Shown here one piece after another: positions 1-14,100 of a DNA stretch of 64,000 nt; positions within the stretch are counted from its first letter, which is position 1; every line of letters starts with the position of its first letter. The notes under the pieces were generated by a model that had not been told where the DNA came from, ran no database searches, and was given only the letters and a program-made list of their open reading frames with translations. This DNA comes from Aldrovandia affinis (taxonomy: Eukaryota > Chordata > Actinopteri > Notacanthiformes > Halosauridae), in assembly GCA_029706075.1 (NCBI GenBank), contig JAINUG010000304.1, positions 259,001 through 323,000 of the forward strand. Reading direction: 5' to 3'. Made by a program: the position numbers and the translations under genes.

Positions 1-20
1 CCCCTGCTGTACTCTCATAC

Positions 21-228
21 CTTCTGCAGGAAGAGCACCAGGATGGGGATGAGGGCGGCCCGCTCCTGCTCCAGGGTGAACAGGGAGCGTGGCGTGCGCA
101 CAAACAGCTTGGTGTGTCCGTACGCTACGTCGCCCTGGAAACCGTGATGGTCAATGATGGCCTTTACCGCCTCCCGGTCTGTGGCCATCAGATGGTTGGG
201 CCAGGTGTATTCACAAGTCATCTTATAC
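21..228 (-). CDS. myo1g: myo1g coding exon 16 (converter, start of neck)
   Basis: Encodes Arg639 completion and residues 640-708, [20 protein letters not shown] to [11 protein letters not shown]. The converter ends here, and the first IQ motif would begin in the next exon, outside the window. Acceptor CCCAG|G, donor CAGAAG|GTATGA. Confidence 0.93.
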
Positions 229-1997
229 CTGGGGACAGGTACGTAACGGTGGACACAAGTCAGTAAAGGTAAGAACATAAGGACAGGAGAGCACAGTGGT
301 TCTGTGTGGCTCAGTAGGTAGAGCATGGCGTTGGCAACGCTTAGGTTGTGGGTTCAATTCCCACTGCGACCGCATATACAAAAAAACCCTGTATTTTTGG
401 CTGCTAAATGGCATATATTATATTATATATTATATTATATTATCACAGGTAGGGACATGAGCAGAGATGGGGACTGAAGAGTACAGTGTGGAAAAATGAA
501 GACACACAGTGGACAATGATGAATTGAAGAGGAGAGATTAAAGAATGGAAGATCAGAGTATGAGTGAAGCAGGAGAAAGTCAGGGAGGGAGAGAAAGAGG
601 CAGACATAAGGAATGTGTAATGGGACAGATGAAGAAGAGAGGCAGGTGGTATATTATTCAGGTGAGGGAATGAGATTTGCAACTCGGTCATTAATGAGAG
701 ATTCATGACTCAGTCATTAGGGAGCTGTTTCTCCGGTGACAGGAATCACTCTCTGTTCATGAATAAATCACTCAGGAATGCCTCGCTGGACCGGGATCAT
801 GCATTTCAATTCAATATTTCAATTAAAACACAAATCATTTAGCTACACTTGGTGATTTATATGGAAATGAGATCTGAGGCCTCCATCTTGTCTTTTGGGT
901 GGTTTAAAGCCACAGGCGATACAGTATACAGAACTGCTGTGTCTGCCAAATAAGTAACTAAATAATTATGAGAATAATAATAACATGACTTTCAGAGAAC
1001 CTTCAGTGTTGGTCTGATTCAAGAATTTTAATGTCATTTATTAAGTTGCGGGGCGGGGGGGGGGGAGAGCCCTAACTGAATTTTAATGAGCATTTGAATC
1101 TGGCAGGATGGGGTGGGCTGACCTCTGCAGGAAGCGGGCGTAGGGCTGCCTGTAGGCGAAGCCGGCCCTCCTCACCCTCACGTTCTCCAGCAGGCCCAGG
1201 TACGCCACCTGGTGTTGGCAGCGGCCATCGTCAAACAGCATGGGCGACTTCACCTCATTGGGTTTGACGCAGCGCACGTAGTACGGCTCCTGCAGAGGGA
1301 CACAAACGGTGTCGGCGTAAAAAAAAAAAAAGCAACCCTCACAGATCACAGGATCCAGATCAGCACAGGCTGTGGAATGAGCAACATAAATGTCAGATAA
1401 CTGATCCAATTGCGCTGGTGTAACGACCTTTACTTTCAGACTTGAGCATCAGGACTTGGTGTTAATGCTCATGTAAGGATGGAAATACACTGTAAACCCT
1501 TACATTTTACTGACTACATTTTCATCTCTCAAAAAGCCTGACACAATTTTGAACACATTTCCCTGTACACTTGTTGTAAAGCAGTGTGCTGACACACTCC
1601 ATTCAGACACCTGATGCACTCACTATCCAACTCTAACATTCATTAAACATTTGTGTAGGTCCCTAAAGGTCTATATATTATCTTTATATGTGTGCATGTA
1701 TGTGCGTGTGTGTGTGTGTGTGTGTGTGCATGTGTTTGGGTGTGTTTGTTCATGTGTGTGTGTGTGCATGTGTTTGGGTGTGTGTGAGCATGTGTGTGTG
1801 TGTGTGTGTGTGTGCGTGAGCCTGTGTGTGCATGTGTGTGTGTGTGTGTGTGTGTCTCAAACCTTGCAGGCCAGTTTGTCCACCAGGGCGATGATAGAGT
1901 TCTTAAAGAGCATAGCAGCGGTCAGGGGGCGCTTAGTGACCTCAGTGATGCTCAACTGTCCCTCCGGCCACATCTCCTTTAGGACAGGGTCCTCACT

Positions 1998-2030
<33 letters not shown>

Positions 2031-2266
2031 GGGGGGCACATATAAGGCATCCATGTCTCTGTGGGAGTACTAAATCACACAGACAATAGCAGGAGAACTC
2101 TGGGCCTTAAAGTAAGAGAAAGACTGGAAGACAGTAGAGGTACAACTGTGGAAAGAAAACATGAATAGAGGGACAAAAACAAGGACAGGGAGGAGAGATG
2201 CAAGATCCAACTTTTGGCTGAAATATCGATGCAGGGCAGTGAGGAGTACAGAGATGTGCCTGTCTG

Positions 2267-2297
<31 letters not shown>

Positions 2298-4223
2298 TCG
2301 TATTTGTCCAGGTGAGTGTGTGTTTGCTTTTGGGTGTGTATGTGTGTCTATGTGTGTGTGCGAGTTTGTGTTAGCGTCGGTGCAAGTGTCTGTGTCTATA
2401 AGTGCATATGCAAACATGATTGATATTTTCTCAGCTGTATCTGTGTGTGTGCTTACTTGTGTGCAGACATGTACCATACCTGTTATACATGAGGCGTTTG
2501 AAATCCTGGAAGAGTGGATCTTTGTTCTTATCCAAAAAGCCCTCCACTGAATACCTGAGAGAGAGGGGGGGAGAGGTGGTAAGGAGACAGAGACAGCAAG
2601 AGGGCAGTGCCCCCTACAGGGAATGAAGGACATAGGGCCTGTCTGTCCTGATGGTGACCAGTCTCTGATGAGGGATGCCAGTTCACGGTGCCCAGTGCAG
2701 TCACAGAGAGGGAGCTCACATGGGAGGGGCCATAAACACAGAGGTTGGTTGGTTGGTTGGTTGAGTGGCGGGTTATTTTGGAATGGAGGGGGCGGGGCTA
2801 AAGGGTAAAGTGCTGCTAGGTAAGACAGAGCTGGATGCTTAGTTTTGGTCCTGGAGGGAGGGAGTGTCGATAGTAAGGACACGGGCGTAAGCTGTATGTT
2901 GAAAAGGCGCAGGGGAGTGTGGCAGAGAGCGCGGATGAGGTGCAGTTATGGATTTTGGGGCCAGAGAGAAGGCTGAGGCAGAAGGCACTCACAGGCTGTA
3001 TAGGGGGGCAGAGGGGTGTGGGACTGGGGCGATGGTATATTTAGCATGTAGAGGGGCTATCGGGGGTGGCGGTTACGGGAGGTGCTAGGGTGCTAGCTCC
3101 TCAGTGACAAGGAGATGAATCTCACACAGCGGGGCTCTCTGACATCACAGCACAGCGCAAAGCACACCGACGGAAATAGATGAGACTAAAGGGTACGTGT
3201 GAACTGAAAGACACGAGCGCTCCGTCGCGTCCGCAGCCGTGCGCTCTGACACCGAGAGAAGGGTGTTGTTCCCGAACGCTGAATGAATTAGCAAATCCAG
3301 TCTGCTAACGCTGAGGGGCCTCTTGCCACCGCTGACTTCATTCATGCAGCTGTGTCTTTGCTGGGGGTTAAGCTCCCGTCTCAATGCTGCTACCATCCCA
3401 CTCAAGGACTGGGCCCTGCTAGCCCCCTCTGTCCAGTGCCATAGGCCCCACACTGCAGCTGTGGGGAGGGGCTGTGAAAGTCCGCTTGACCACTGCCACC
3501 ACCGGCAGGGTGGGCCGAGACTTGTTGTTTTTCTTCTACCGATCTCTCCCTCATTATCCTCCCCAGTCCCCCTTTCCTCTCTCAGTTGAACTTTCAACTC
3601 AACTCAGTTCAAACATGCCTCTCACTTGGCATGGCATTTTGAAACATTTTGTGTTGCCGAAGGACAATGATTAAGTCTACGAGACCCATTAAGTCAATTA
3701 TGTATAACTACAATTCACAAACGGCAAATGTGCAAGAGAAGAAATGAACAGAATACATCATTAGATAATGAGCATTGAAACAGTGATTAATCTAAGAAAC
3801 CCTAAAAAAGTATCTCTGTCTTTTTCTAATAACATTTTTTATATATATATATATTAAATAATCTAAAATCTCTCTCTCTCTCTTTTCTGTTTCTGAGTTT
3901 AGGACAGCATGCTCTCTGAAATCACTGGGGGAGACAGTCGGTGTGAGGGCACAGCCCAGGCCTCCAGCTGATGTGGAACGTTCTCCTAACGTTGCCAAAA
4001 CAGCATGGCAACGTGCCTGACAGATATCTGCCCCCTTTATGTTGAGTTGGGATTACACCAGAGTGTGTCCCAGAGCGAAGGTGCTCTGATGTGTCCACAA
4101 CATCCTAATTACCCACAAACAAGACCCACTGCCCCTCTGAGCCTTCTAATTACTCACCGTACGGCAGTGGTTAAAGGACAACCCCACCTGAGCCCCGCGC
4201 ACGCACACGCACGCACAGAATCT

Positions 4224-4266
<43 letters not shown>

Positions 4267-5569
4267 AAATGATTACATGCACATACATAATACATACACA
4301 CACATACTCACACACACTCATTCTCACGCACTAGCAAACACAGTGTATTTAACAGCGTTAGAGTGATGTCAGAGTATGAGAGAGATATGACTCACGTGAC
4401 ATCTCCAGCATAGTGGCGGATGCGAAAGTCTCTGTGAAACTCCATGGATTTGTCAGTGGGACAAAGCTGTGGGGAGAACAAGAACCAGAGAGATCTCAAA
4501 CTGTTTACACATGTATCGGAACTGACACTACACACAACATGTCACTTACACATTAAAAATTATATTTTCAACTGCAAAGTTGGAAGAAGAGGCAGAACAT
4601 CTGTAAAAACTGAAATAGAGACCGAATAGTTGGTTCTGAGACCAACAATCTTGAATCAAATATGAAAACAGAAAATAAACTGCAATTGGAAAAGAAGAGG
4701 TGACAATGTTTCACCTCTCAGCTTTAACAGGTGAGTTCGTTTTAGCACACGCAAAACTTAAAGTTGCCTTTAGCAGCAGTTGATGTTCCAACAAGAATCA
4801 CATTAAAGGATAACCTCTAGTGCAGGGGTGCTCAAGTTCAGTCCTGGAGATCTACTGGGTGTGCAGGCTTTTGTTCCAGCCCTTCACTAACACACCTGAT
4901 TTGAACATTCATTGCCTTGACGAGCAGTTGATTAGTGGAATCAGGTGTGTTAGTGAAGTGATTAATGGAATCAGGTGTGTTAGTGAAGGGCTGAAACAAA
5001 AGCCTGCATGCCCAGTAGATCTCCAGGACCGAACTTGAGCACCCCTGCTCTAGTGGAACATCGCACAAGCAGCCTATGTATTGTAGGGAAATCCTGCCCT
5101 CTGCTGGTCACAGAGTGTAATGGCAGTGACAATGTGAGCCAAGAAGGGAAGCCATCTTCAGGAGCTACAAAAGGTGGACACTCTGGATGAGACAAAGCCG
5201 TGGAGGAGGTCAGTGGTGTTCTGACCTTGCAGGAGGTGTAGTGTAGGAGGTGTAGAGGAGGTGTAGTGTTCTGACCTTGCGGGAGGTGTAGTGAGGATGC
5301 TGGCCCAGTTTGGTGTCCATACTCTCCAGGCACATGATGTCGGTCACTTTGCCCACATTCAGACACGCCTCGTCCAGGATTGAGATTATTCCCTTATGGG
5401 GCTGCTCCACTAGATCAACGATGATCTGATTATTAAAGTATTCAATCTGCAGACACAAACAACATGTTAATGTCAGTGCTTGTGTTTGTGTTGGGTGTAT
5501 GAGTGCGTGAATTGTGGTTGTGTGTGTGTGTGTGTGTGTGTGCGTGTGTGTGTAGGGGGGGATATATTG

Positions 5570-5635
<66 letters not shown>

Positions 5636-8600
5636 AGTGTGTTGAGCATGTATGTATATTGTATGTGTCAGTGTGTGAATGTGTGCACATGTGGAGTGCA
5701 TGTGTGTGAATGTGTGCGTGACAGTGTGGGAGTATCTCACGTGTTGCCAGGTGATGCCCTCCCTCTTGTACTCTTCCTGCTCCTGCCTGAGGATCAGCTC
5801 AACGAAGAGCTGCTGCAGTTTCTCGTTGCAGTAGTTGATGCAGAACTGCTCAAAACTGGTGACCATCAGAGAGAGGGAGAGCAGAGGATTACTATCACTG
5901 TGAATAATACCCCTCACACAACTACTACTCACTTGGCACTGGACATTTTTCACATTTGATCAAATCTGCTTATTTAATGTCTCGCTGATTTGTTCAGCTA
6001 ATATCTTTCCAAGATATGAAACATATTAAGGGCTGTTTTTGCCCTGATCTAAGATTCAGCCATACATTTTGGACAGGGCAGAACTGGAAAGAACTAGGAC
6101 ACCTAATTGATTTCCGGCATAATGCTTTTAATGACTACAGGCAGGGACATGTTGGGATTCTCAGGATAATGTTGTGGTTGAATTTTCTTCGTTTTCGTTT
6201 AGACAGACACTGTAGACCATGCAGTCTTTGAATGGGTGACAGAGTGCGCAGAGGACTGACCTGTTGTTGTCAAAGATTTCAAAGCCATAAATGTCCAGCA
6301 CTCCAATGACTGTGTTTTTGCCATGAAGCATAGGATTATAGTTTTTCACCTCAATCACGGAATTAATGCGACTAACAATCCATCCAAAAAGTCGCTCGTA
6401 CATTGCCTGAGAGAGTATGAGAGAGAGAAACAGGAACCACTAATGCATTGCGTTCTTAAAAAAAAAAAAACACTTTATAAGAGGTTTCTAGTGAACTCTC
6501 AGTACAATTTATATGGTGGAGATCGGATGCTAAAGTTTGGGAGGCTGCCCCCGGTGGCCAGAGGGGGTAGTACCTTGGCGAAAGCATCCTTGCCGAAGGA
6601 GGCCTCCTGCTCACTGTGGCCTTTGGCGATGACCTCGCCGCCCCCGGTGGCCACAGTACGGAACAGCAGGGTCTTGCTGATATCGTCGGGCTTGGTGCGG
6701 GTCAGTGCTGCTATGTGGTTCACAAGCTCCACCCCGGCCACCTGGACGTTCTCACCATCGCTCTCAAACTCCAAGTTCCCCTGTTTAGACACAGACGACC
6801 CACTGGTCACATGTAATACAGAAGTGACAGAACATGCTGGACTCCAGATTGGACCATAATGGTGGGGGACTAATTTGAGTGCGGTAAAAAGTTATTCAGG
6901 AACCAAATTTGAGCCTTTGGTAATACATTATTCCAATTTTAGTCTTCGGAAATAGGTTATTCAGTTAGCAGTTTTTATCTCTAAGTTGATGATTTATTGA
7001 TACAGTAACTGATCGCTCATGGTGGATGTGGTGCTGTTCTTACACAGGAAATGAGGTCAGTTGGCAGGGGTGGGGCAGGGCAGGATCACTCACCAGGTGC
7101 AGAATGGTCCCCAGGATCTTGTAGATCGAGTTGATCTCCTCGGCTGTGAAGCCAATCACCTTTAGCGCGCTCAGCACAGCCTTGTGATTGGAGCTGTCAT
7201 TGCTGGAGGTCTGGGGAGGGCAGAGGGACACATTATTCTCCACATCTCATTCAGTTTTTATTTTTCAAAACGTCAAATATGTTTTTTACATATCCCATGC
7301 TTTTTCCCATAGAGTAAGACCAGCCTGTCTTTCTTCTGAACAGATCTCTGAGAAAATTAATAGAACACAGACTATGTTGCCCAAACAGGAAATGGCACAC
7401 AAACAGGCAATAGCTCAACCACGTGACCGTCTGGTACAGATTTGTGATTGCGTGGCTTTGTATTATTTCACGAAATACTGGAATCTTGCATAATACTGAA
7501 AGCATCAGTCAATTCTGTTCTCCACAGAGTTTCTACTCTGGAATTGGTAGAGTGACTCACAGAGGAGGCGGCGCCCTCTCTGGTGTAAGTGTAGACTGCA
7601 GCGTCTTTCTCCAGATGCAGTGACTCAAGAAGGTCCTTAGAACTTCCTCTAAGCATCTGCAAACAGAATCACATCGGCATTCAGAAACATCTCTGCCATA
7701 ATTATGTGGGTGGCATCATTAGCCAATAAAACTGGCTCTGTCAGTGGCTACCTCCTATAATCACCGAATCAACCCATATTCATATGGTCATTGTAAGATT
7801 GACATCACCACTCCATACAACCACTGTGAGAGTGACATCAGCACCCTATAAAGTCATTATGATTATGATATCACCACCCCAATGCTGTCACTGAACACTA
7901 TAGTTCTCACCTGGTAGAACGAGTGGAAGTTCCTCTCTCCTCCCTGCTGCTTCATAACCCTTGACTGAAAGGGGGAGAGAGAAGGGGGGAGAGAAAGGAC
8001 GAGCGAGACAGAGAAAGACAGTGAATAGCGAGTGTGGACCACACACAAACAAACACAAACAGTATTAATAGTAAGGTTTTATTTTTTGTAAGTGGAGATT
8101 TTTTGATGCTACAGTAACTATGTTTGAGGCTGTGGTTTCAAAGGCATTTCTGTGAAATCTACATGAAGGCTCTCCACTGCTGCACTTCACCAGAGCCTTT
8201 ACAGAATTAAGCTATTCCTGTAACTGTAACACACACATACACATATAGATAGTAAATACATACACACACACACACACCCATAGAGATGCACACACATACA
8301 CATATATACAGTACATACATACACACATGCATAGACATGGACACACATACATATACATGCAATACATACATATACACAAACACATAGATATGCACACATA
8401 TACACATACATACAGTACAACACACATACACACACACATAGACACGCACACACCCTTTAGATGTCATCAGCAAATAGCATCCTCCTAAATAAACAGCACA
8501 ACAGCCTGTGGTAGGAGCAAGCCTCAGTTAAAGAGGGACCCGACAGTTCACCATGAGATCCGGCCAGAGGCCAATCTGAGGGCCGCAGACCTGAGGCAGC

Positions 8601-11077
8601 CAGCCCTGGCGGCGGCTCTGACCTTTTCCAGCAGGTAGTTGTTGATGTGCCCGCCGGTGGGGTCTCCGTTGAAATTGAAGTTGATGTCCATGTACTTCCC
8701 GAAGCGAGAAGAGTTGTCGTTTCGGTTGGTCTTGGCATTCCCAAAGGCTTCCAGCACACAGTTGGATTTGAGCAGCATGTTCTTCACACTGAGATATATA
8801 TATACATATATAGAGAGAGAGAGGGGGAGAGAGGGGGACAATAGGGGGTGGCTGAAATTAATAAACAAAATAGGAATTGTCAGAAAATTGTTTCCTGTTC
8901 TCGGTTTTAGATTATTTTAGGACATTTTATATTTATTTAAGATCTCATCTCATCTCATTGTCTAAGCCGCTTACTCCTGGTCAGGGTCGCGGGGGCTGGA
9001 GCCTATCCCAGCATACATAGGGGTGAGAGGCAGGAATAAACCCTGGACAGGTCGCCAATCCATTTATTTAAGATTTTTTAAGAAAAAGACAGTGACTATC
9101 TTAGGGTTTCTTAAATCAATCACTTGCACTGTTTCAGAGAGAGAATAGTTTTGTTTTTATTTATTTTTTATCATAAATTGGATTTATTCAGGGTTTTAGT
9201 TGAGAGAGACTCTAGAGGTTACTAAGGTTATTATCTTTAGGGTGTATTTGTTAAATCACGCTCACTGTTTCACTTCTCCCTATCTAATGATGTGGATTGC
9301 CGCATTTTTTTTAGACTGTTCATTTCTTCTCTTGTTGCCATTTGTCGACAGAAAATGGCATTGGAAACCGGGTCCAAATGGCTCTTTGATTATACTGTTC
9401 ATTTCTTCTCTTGTTGCCATTTGTGAATGGCATTTATTATTATAACTTGAATGTATTGCTCTCACATTAGAGAAAGGCAGGGTGGAGTTTCTTGTGGTGT
9501 GACACACACCACAAAGCGGCTAAATTTAGCTCCAGCCCGCTACCCACCACAGTTAGTTAGTTAGGATAGTATGTAATAGTGTAGTAAGTTACCTAATAAT
9601 TAATAAACAGTGATTAATAGTATTGTTTATTACTAGGTTTCAGGTTAGACTGCCCTAGAACACATGGAGAAGCAACCTAACCTGAATTGCTTAAGTCTCC
9701 AGCTGTATAACTGCATAATATGTAAGAGAAATGAATGCATCTGCTAATAAAATATGTAAGGTAATGTTAATGGAAGCAAGTTGAGACAGAAACCTCAATC
9801 CCAGTTCAGCATATTTCTCCATGTGACACTAACTCAAGCCTCAGGAGGAATGTGAATGTTATTTTCAGTCGATACAGAATTACTGTACTGTACTGCAGTT
9901 GGGGTGGCAAGAGTAGCAGCCCGCTAAAGTACCCGCTAAAGTGATCATGTTTGGATCTTCTGGTTATAACCGGTAAACCAGAAACAATCTACTGTTCTTC
10001 TGGATGGTGATGTTAACTTGTCTGTCACTCAGAAGCTGAAAGCACATCCAGGCGGATGTGGAATAAGAATAAGATGAGCCACGCAGTTCATTTAGAATGA
10101 ACCTACACTGTGTCTGAGCAGCATCGGACTAGTGGTCACAGACACGACCCAGTGGCCGAACTGAACAGGCACAGATCTAGTGGTAATTGTTTTCCACTGC
10201 AGGGAAGCTCAGTCGGTGAGAGGGTAAGGCACACTATTGTTTGTAGGGCCATTTCCTCCAGAGTATTGGATTAAACCCAGCACCCCCCCACCCCACTTCA
10301 CCTCCCATGCCGCTGACCACTGACCCCGTGATCGCTCACCTCTCCACCTCTGCCCTCTGGCTGGGGTTGGTGATGGCAGCAATGTACTGCATGATGTATT
10401 TGCTGGCCTCAGTCTTCCCTGCTCCACTTTCACCTGCAACATCAACAATCCCCCATAGCATTCTGTCACTCACACAGTAGATGCAACAGCACATTATTGT
10501 AATACACAACCTCAAACCATTCTCTCTGTCAGTCACAAAATACATATGGCAGTTAAATACACAATGATGCTTGGTGCAATGGAACAAACCCATGTCATTT
10601 CAATGATCTCCTGTCTATCAGGAGACTTAATTGTGTTAATCTTAAATTAGGTCTGAAAAAAGGAAGTCTGAAAATGAACAGTTTCCAGATAACACCCCTT
10701 GGTGTGAAGTTGGTACTGGAAGCTATAGACAACATCCTGGGTACTAGATAAACAGGGACACACAGACAGACAGAAAGACAGGCACACAGAGACTGGCCAG
10801 CGGGCAGAAGGACAAGCTGACCTGAAATGACAATGCAGGTGTCTTTGGCTCGTCTCTTCATGGCTTTGTAGGCGGCATCGGCCACAGCGAAGAGATGCGG
10901 TGGGTTCTCATACAGCTCCCGGCCTCGGTATGCTTCGATGGTCTCTTTGCTGTAGATGTCCATCTGTTCGTATGGGTTGACGGACACCACCACCTCCCCA
11001 ATGAAGGTGTAGATACGGCCTTTCTGGAACCTGCAGCCCATGCACAAACACGCACAGGCACACGCAAACACAAACAG

Positions 11078-11115
<38 letters not shown>

Positions 11116-14100
11116 ACACACGCATGCTGATTAATACCGGAGTATACCAGTTCTCCATTAGGACGACTGAGAAAGAGTGGCACGGTGGTTTGTGAGTGGG
11201 ACCTCTCAGTCCCAGGTGGAACACTGTTGTTGTACCCTGCAGAGTGCCTGAACCAGTGAGCATGCTGCTGCATATATGGACAACATGGAACACGTAAGCA
11301 ATGTCAGTCACTTTGGGATTGGAGCATCTGCTAATAAAGCAATTGTTACCAAAAACAAAACCTTTCCTGGTTGCTTTTATTTTCAGTGCATCCCTGTATG
11401 ATTGCGCCTCTTTTACAATTTCCAGAGTCCATTTACCCCGTTGGGCCTTTACTAGCAGACAAAATGACAAGATGCCATGATAGGGATCACACCCGGTTCA
11501 GTCCTGGCTGGGATTTGAACCCACAACCCTCCAGTCCACCCACCCATAACGCTGTCCTTCACTGATCCCAGTTCAGTTCTAGATGATCGGCCTGTTCTCC
11601 TGCTGTGACAGCAGCTTAAGGGATCGACAGTCATGCAGTGTAGGTCCAACGTGACACATAAAGTTGATTTGGTTGTCATGCTTACGGGATGTTATGGGAT
11701 GTTGAAGCCGTGTCACTGAGGTGTGAGCCCCTTTCACAAGGGTGGAATGGACTTAACACACGGAAACTGGTGCGGTTTGTGTCAAACCACAGAGAAGCTC
11801 TACCCAGCGTCTTTCTACAGGTCTCTCTCTCACGCATACACCCAAGTGACAGGAAGTGGAAAGGGGTGGAAAGTGAGAACAGGAAGTGAATCATGTGTCT
11901 GTGTCACTTCCTCCACTTAAAATTACCCAGGATTCTTTTTTCGTTTGCCCTGTAGGCCCCTCCTCTACCCCTACACACACTACAACTTAAACAGAACAGA
12001 TCTCTTCTTCCTCATTGGTCTTTTCTCCTTCCTCCATATTTTCAACACAAAGAGCTGAGGCCATAATATCTCCTGTTCACAAAGAGCCAAAGACACCCAC
12101 ACGCCACTAAAATGCAATACGTTATATTTCTCTCTACCACCCACATCTCAAATCCTAATTACAGACTTCATTACAGTCTGCAGGTAATTACACAGGATCA
12201 TAGAGAATAACTTTTCACTGGCACTGCCAATATACAGTATGTGGTGTAGCTCCAAACAGATCAGCAAGAACAGGCAACCTCTGGCCTTTGACTCCAGTCT
12301 CCTGAGTTGACATCACTTACTTGCACCCTATTTGCACAGAAAATGCAATAATGCCTGGGCCCACAGCCCACAGTAGCTCATATATTCTAGGAGAGCTACA
12401 GAGGATGATGTCACATCCTTGGAGTCAGGGCAAGAGTGGCAGAGGGATAGGATTTTGATTCCTGACACTTCTTATGAAAAGCAATGCATGTTAAATCATG
12501 AAATAAAAAATACATTCAAACTCACACACATATATACAGTATATATATACAAACATACATACAGGGGTGGAAAAAATAATGGAAACACCAAACAATATAT
12601 TAATATTTATGAACTAATAAGTAGTTAGGCCGCCCTAATGCCATCCTTTGGCTTTCTCCAAACATAAACCCTTCCAAATGTAGGAAAAGAATAAAAGACA
12701 ACTAATTAGATCATATTACTTTCTTTCAGGTTTTTGCTCATTTCACCAGGTTTTGTGTTGTTGCGCATTGGCCTTGGTTACAAGTGGTTTCCGAATTGCC
12801 TACCATAAATATCAGTTTTTTTAGATTGGGTCACAGAGGTATAGATTCAGTTCTGTGTTTCTTTTTGAGGTTGATGTTTTGTGTGTGTTTTTAGCAACTA
12901 TCATGTTAAGTGTCTGTCTGTCCCTGTTTCCATTATTTTTGTGTAAATGATCATAAGTAAAAATCAACTGAATCATTTCAAAGAACAGGCTACAATTTCA
13001 ATTTAAATCTTTCTGTTAACTAGTAAGCACACTAGATTTGAGAAACACCCATTAAAGCTTTGGAAATAAACATCAGTTTGATGGAAACCTCAGTACTTTT
13101 TCATGAATATTAAACTGCCTGTTCTCCACAGATCATAGTGATGGATATTTACAAAGTCAATATTCATTGAATTCAGATACAGACAGTGAAGAGTGTACAT
13201 TTATCCATAAGTTCAGATGATCTGTAGATATAAGAAAATGCTGCACAGGTTTGTGGCGTACAGAAAAATGCTATCACAAAATAAAATTAGGAATGTATTG
13301 GTTGGTAATGAAGGAATGTAAATTGAAACAGGTTAAGAGTAGTCATCGGTTCAAAGTTAAAGGTATGGGTTTCTGCCTGCTGTCGAATCTTTACTCTACA
13401 CATGCATAAAAAAATATACTCATTAATAGCAATGTGACCATATTACACATGCAGTAATCTGTCATAATGTATATGTATGCTCCTTGTATGTTTCATTACC
13501 CTATGTGATACTGAATATTATTGGCTTTCCACAGAGATCTGTGGCTGAGCATGCTGTTAGAAGGCAGGCATAGTGAAGCCACTTCACTGATGGCATCACC
13601 AACACACTCATAATGATGCAACTGGACACTGCATCTCCAGATTACAATAAACCCTTAAAACAATAACACGCATGACGATGCATTACACTACACGATAATC
13701 CCAAATATGCACAACACACCAATAATTTCACATTACACTACATGACAATCCCAAATATGCACAACACACCTATAATTTCACATTACACTACATGACAATC
13801 CCAAATATGCACAACACACCTATAATTTCACATTAGACTATACAATAATCCCAAATATCCACAATGTACCAGTTATTTCAAATTACACTGCACAATAACC
13901 TCAAATCTACACAACACACCATGGAATGTTTTTTTACATACAATAATCTCAGAAATTCAAAACAAACATGGACTTCAAATTATGCTCCGAAATAATCCCA
14001 TATATCCGCAAAACAGAATGGAATTAACATTGCACTGCATGGTAATCCAAAATGTACACAACACACCATGATCTGTAATCTCCTGTACATTTGTCAATGA

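Noticed and set aside
298..400. A tRNA gene
   Set aside because: A and B boxes are present, but the acceptor stem does not close and a SINE body and tail follow; the same holds at 24002, 26941 and 48152.
1651..2882. Long open frames rich in Cys/Val or His/Thr (1651-2073 plus, 2070-2882 minus)
   Set aside because: They are produced by GT/CA microsatellites and adjacent intron DNA of myo1g; no start context or family match.
5210..5959. A 247-codon minus-strand frame and its plus-strand counterpart
   Set aside because: The minus frame joins two real myo1g exons through an intron made of CA repeats; exon borders are supported by splice sites and protein fit.
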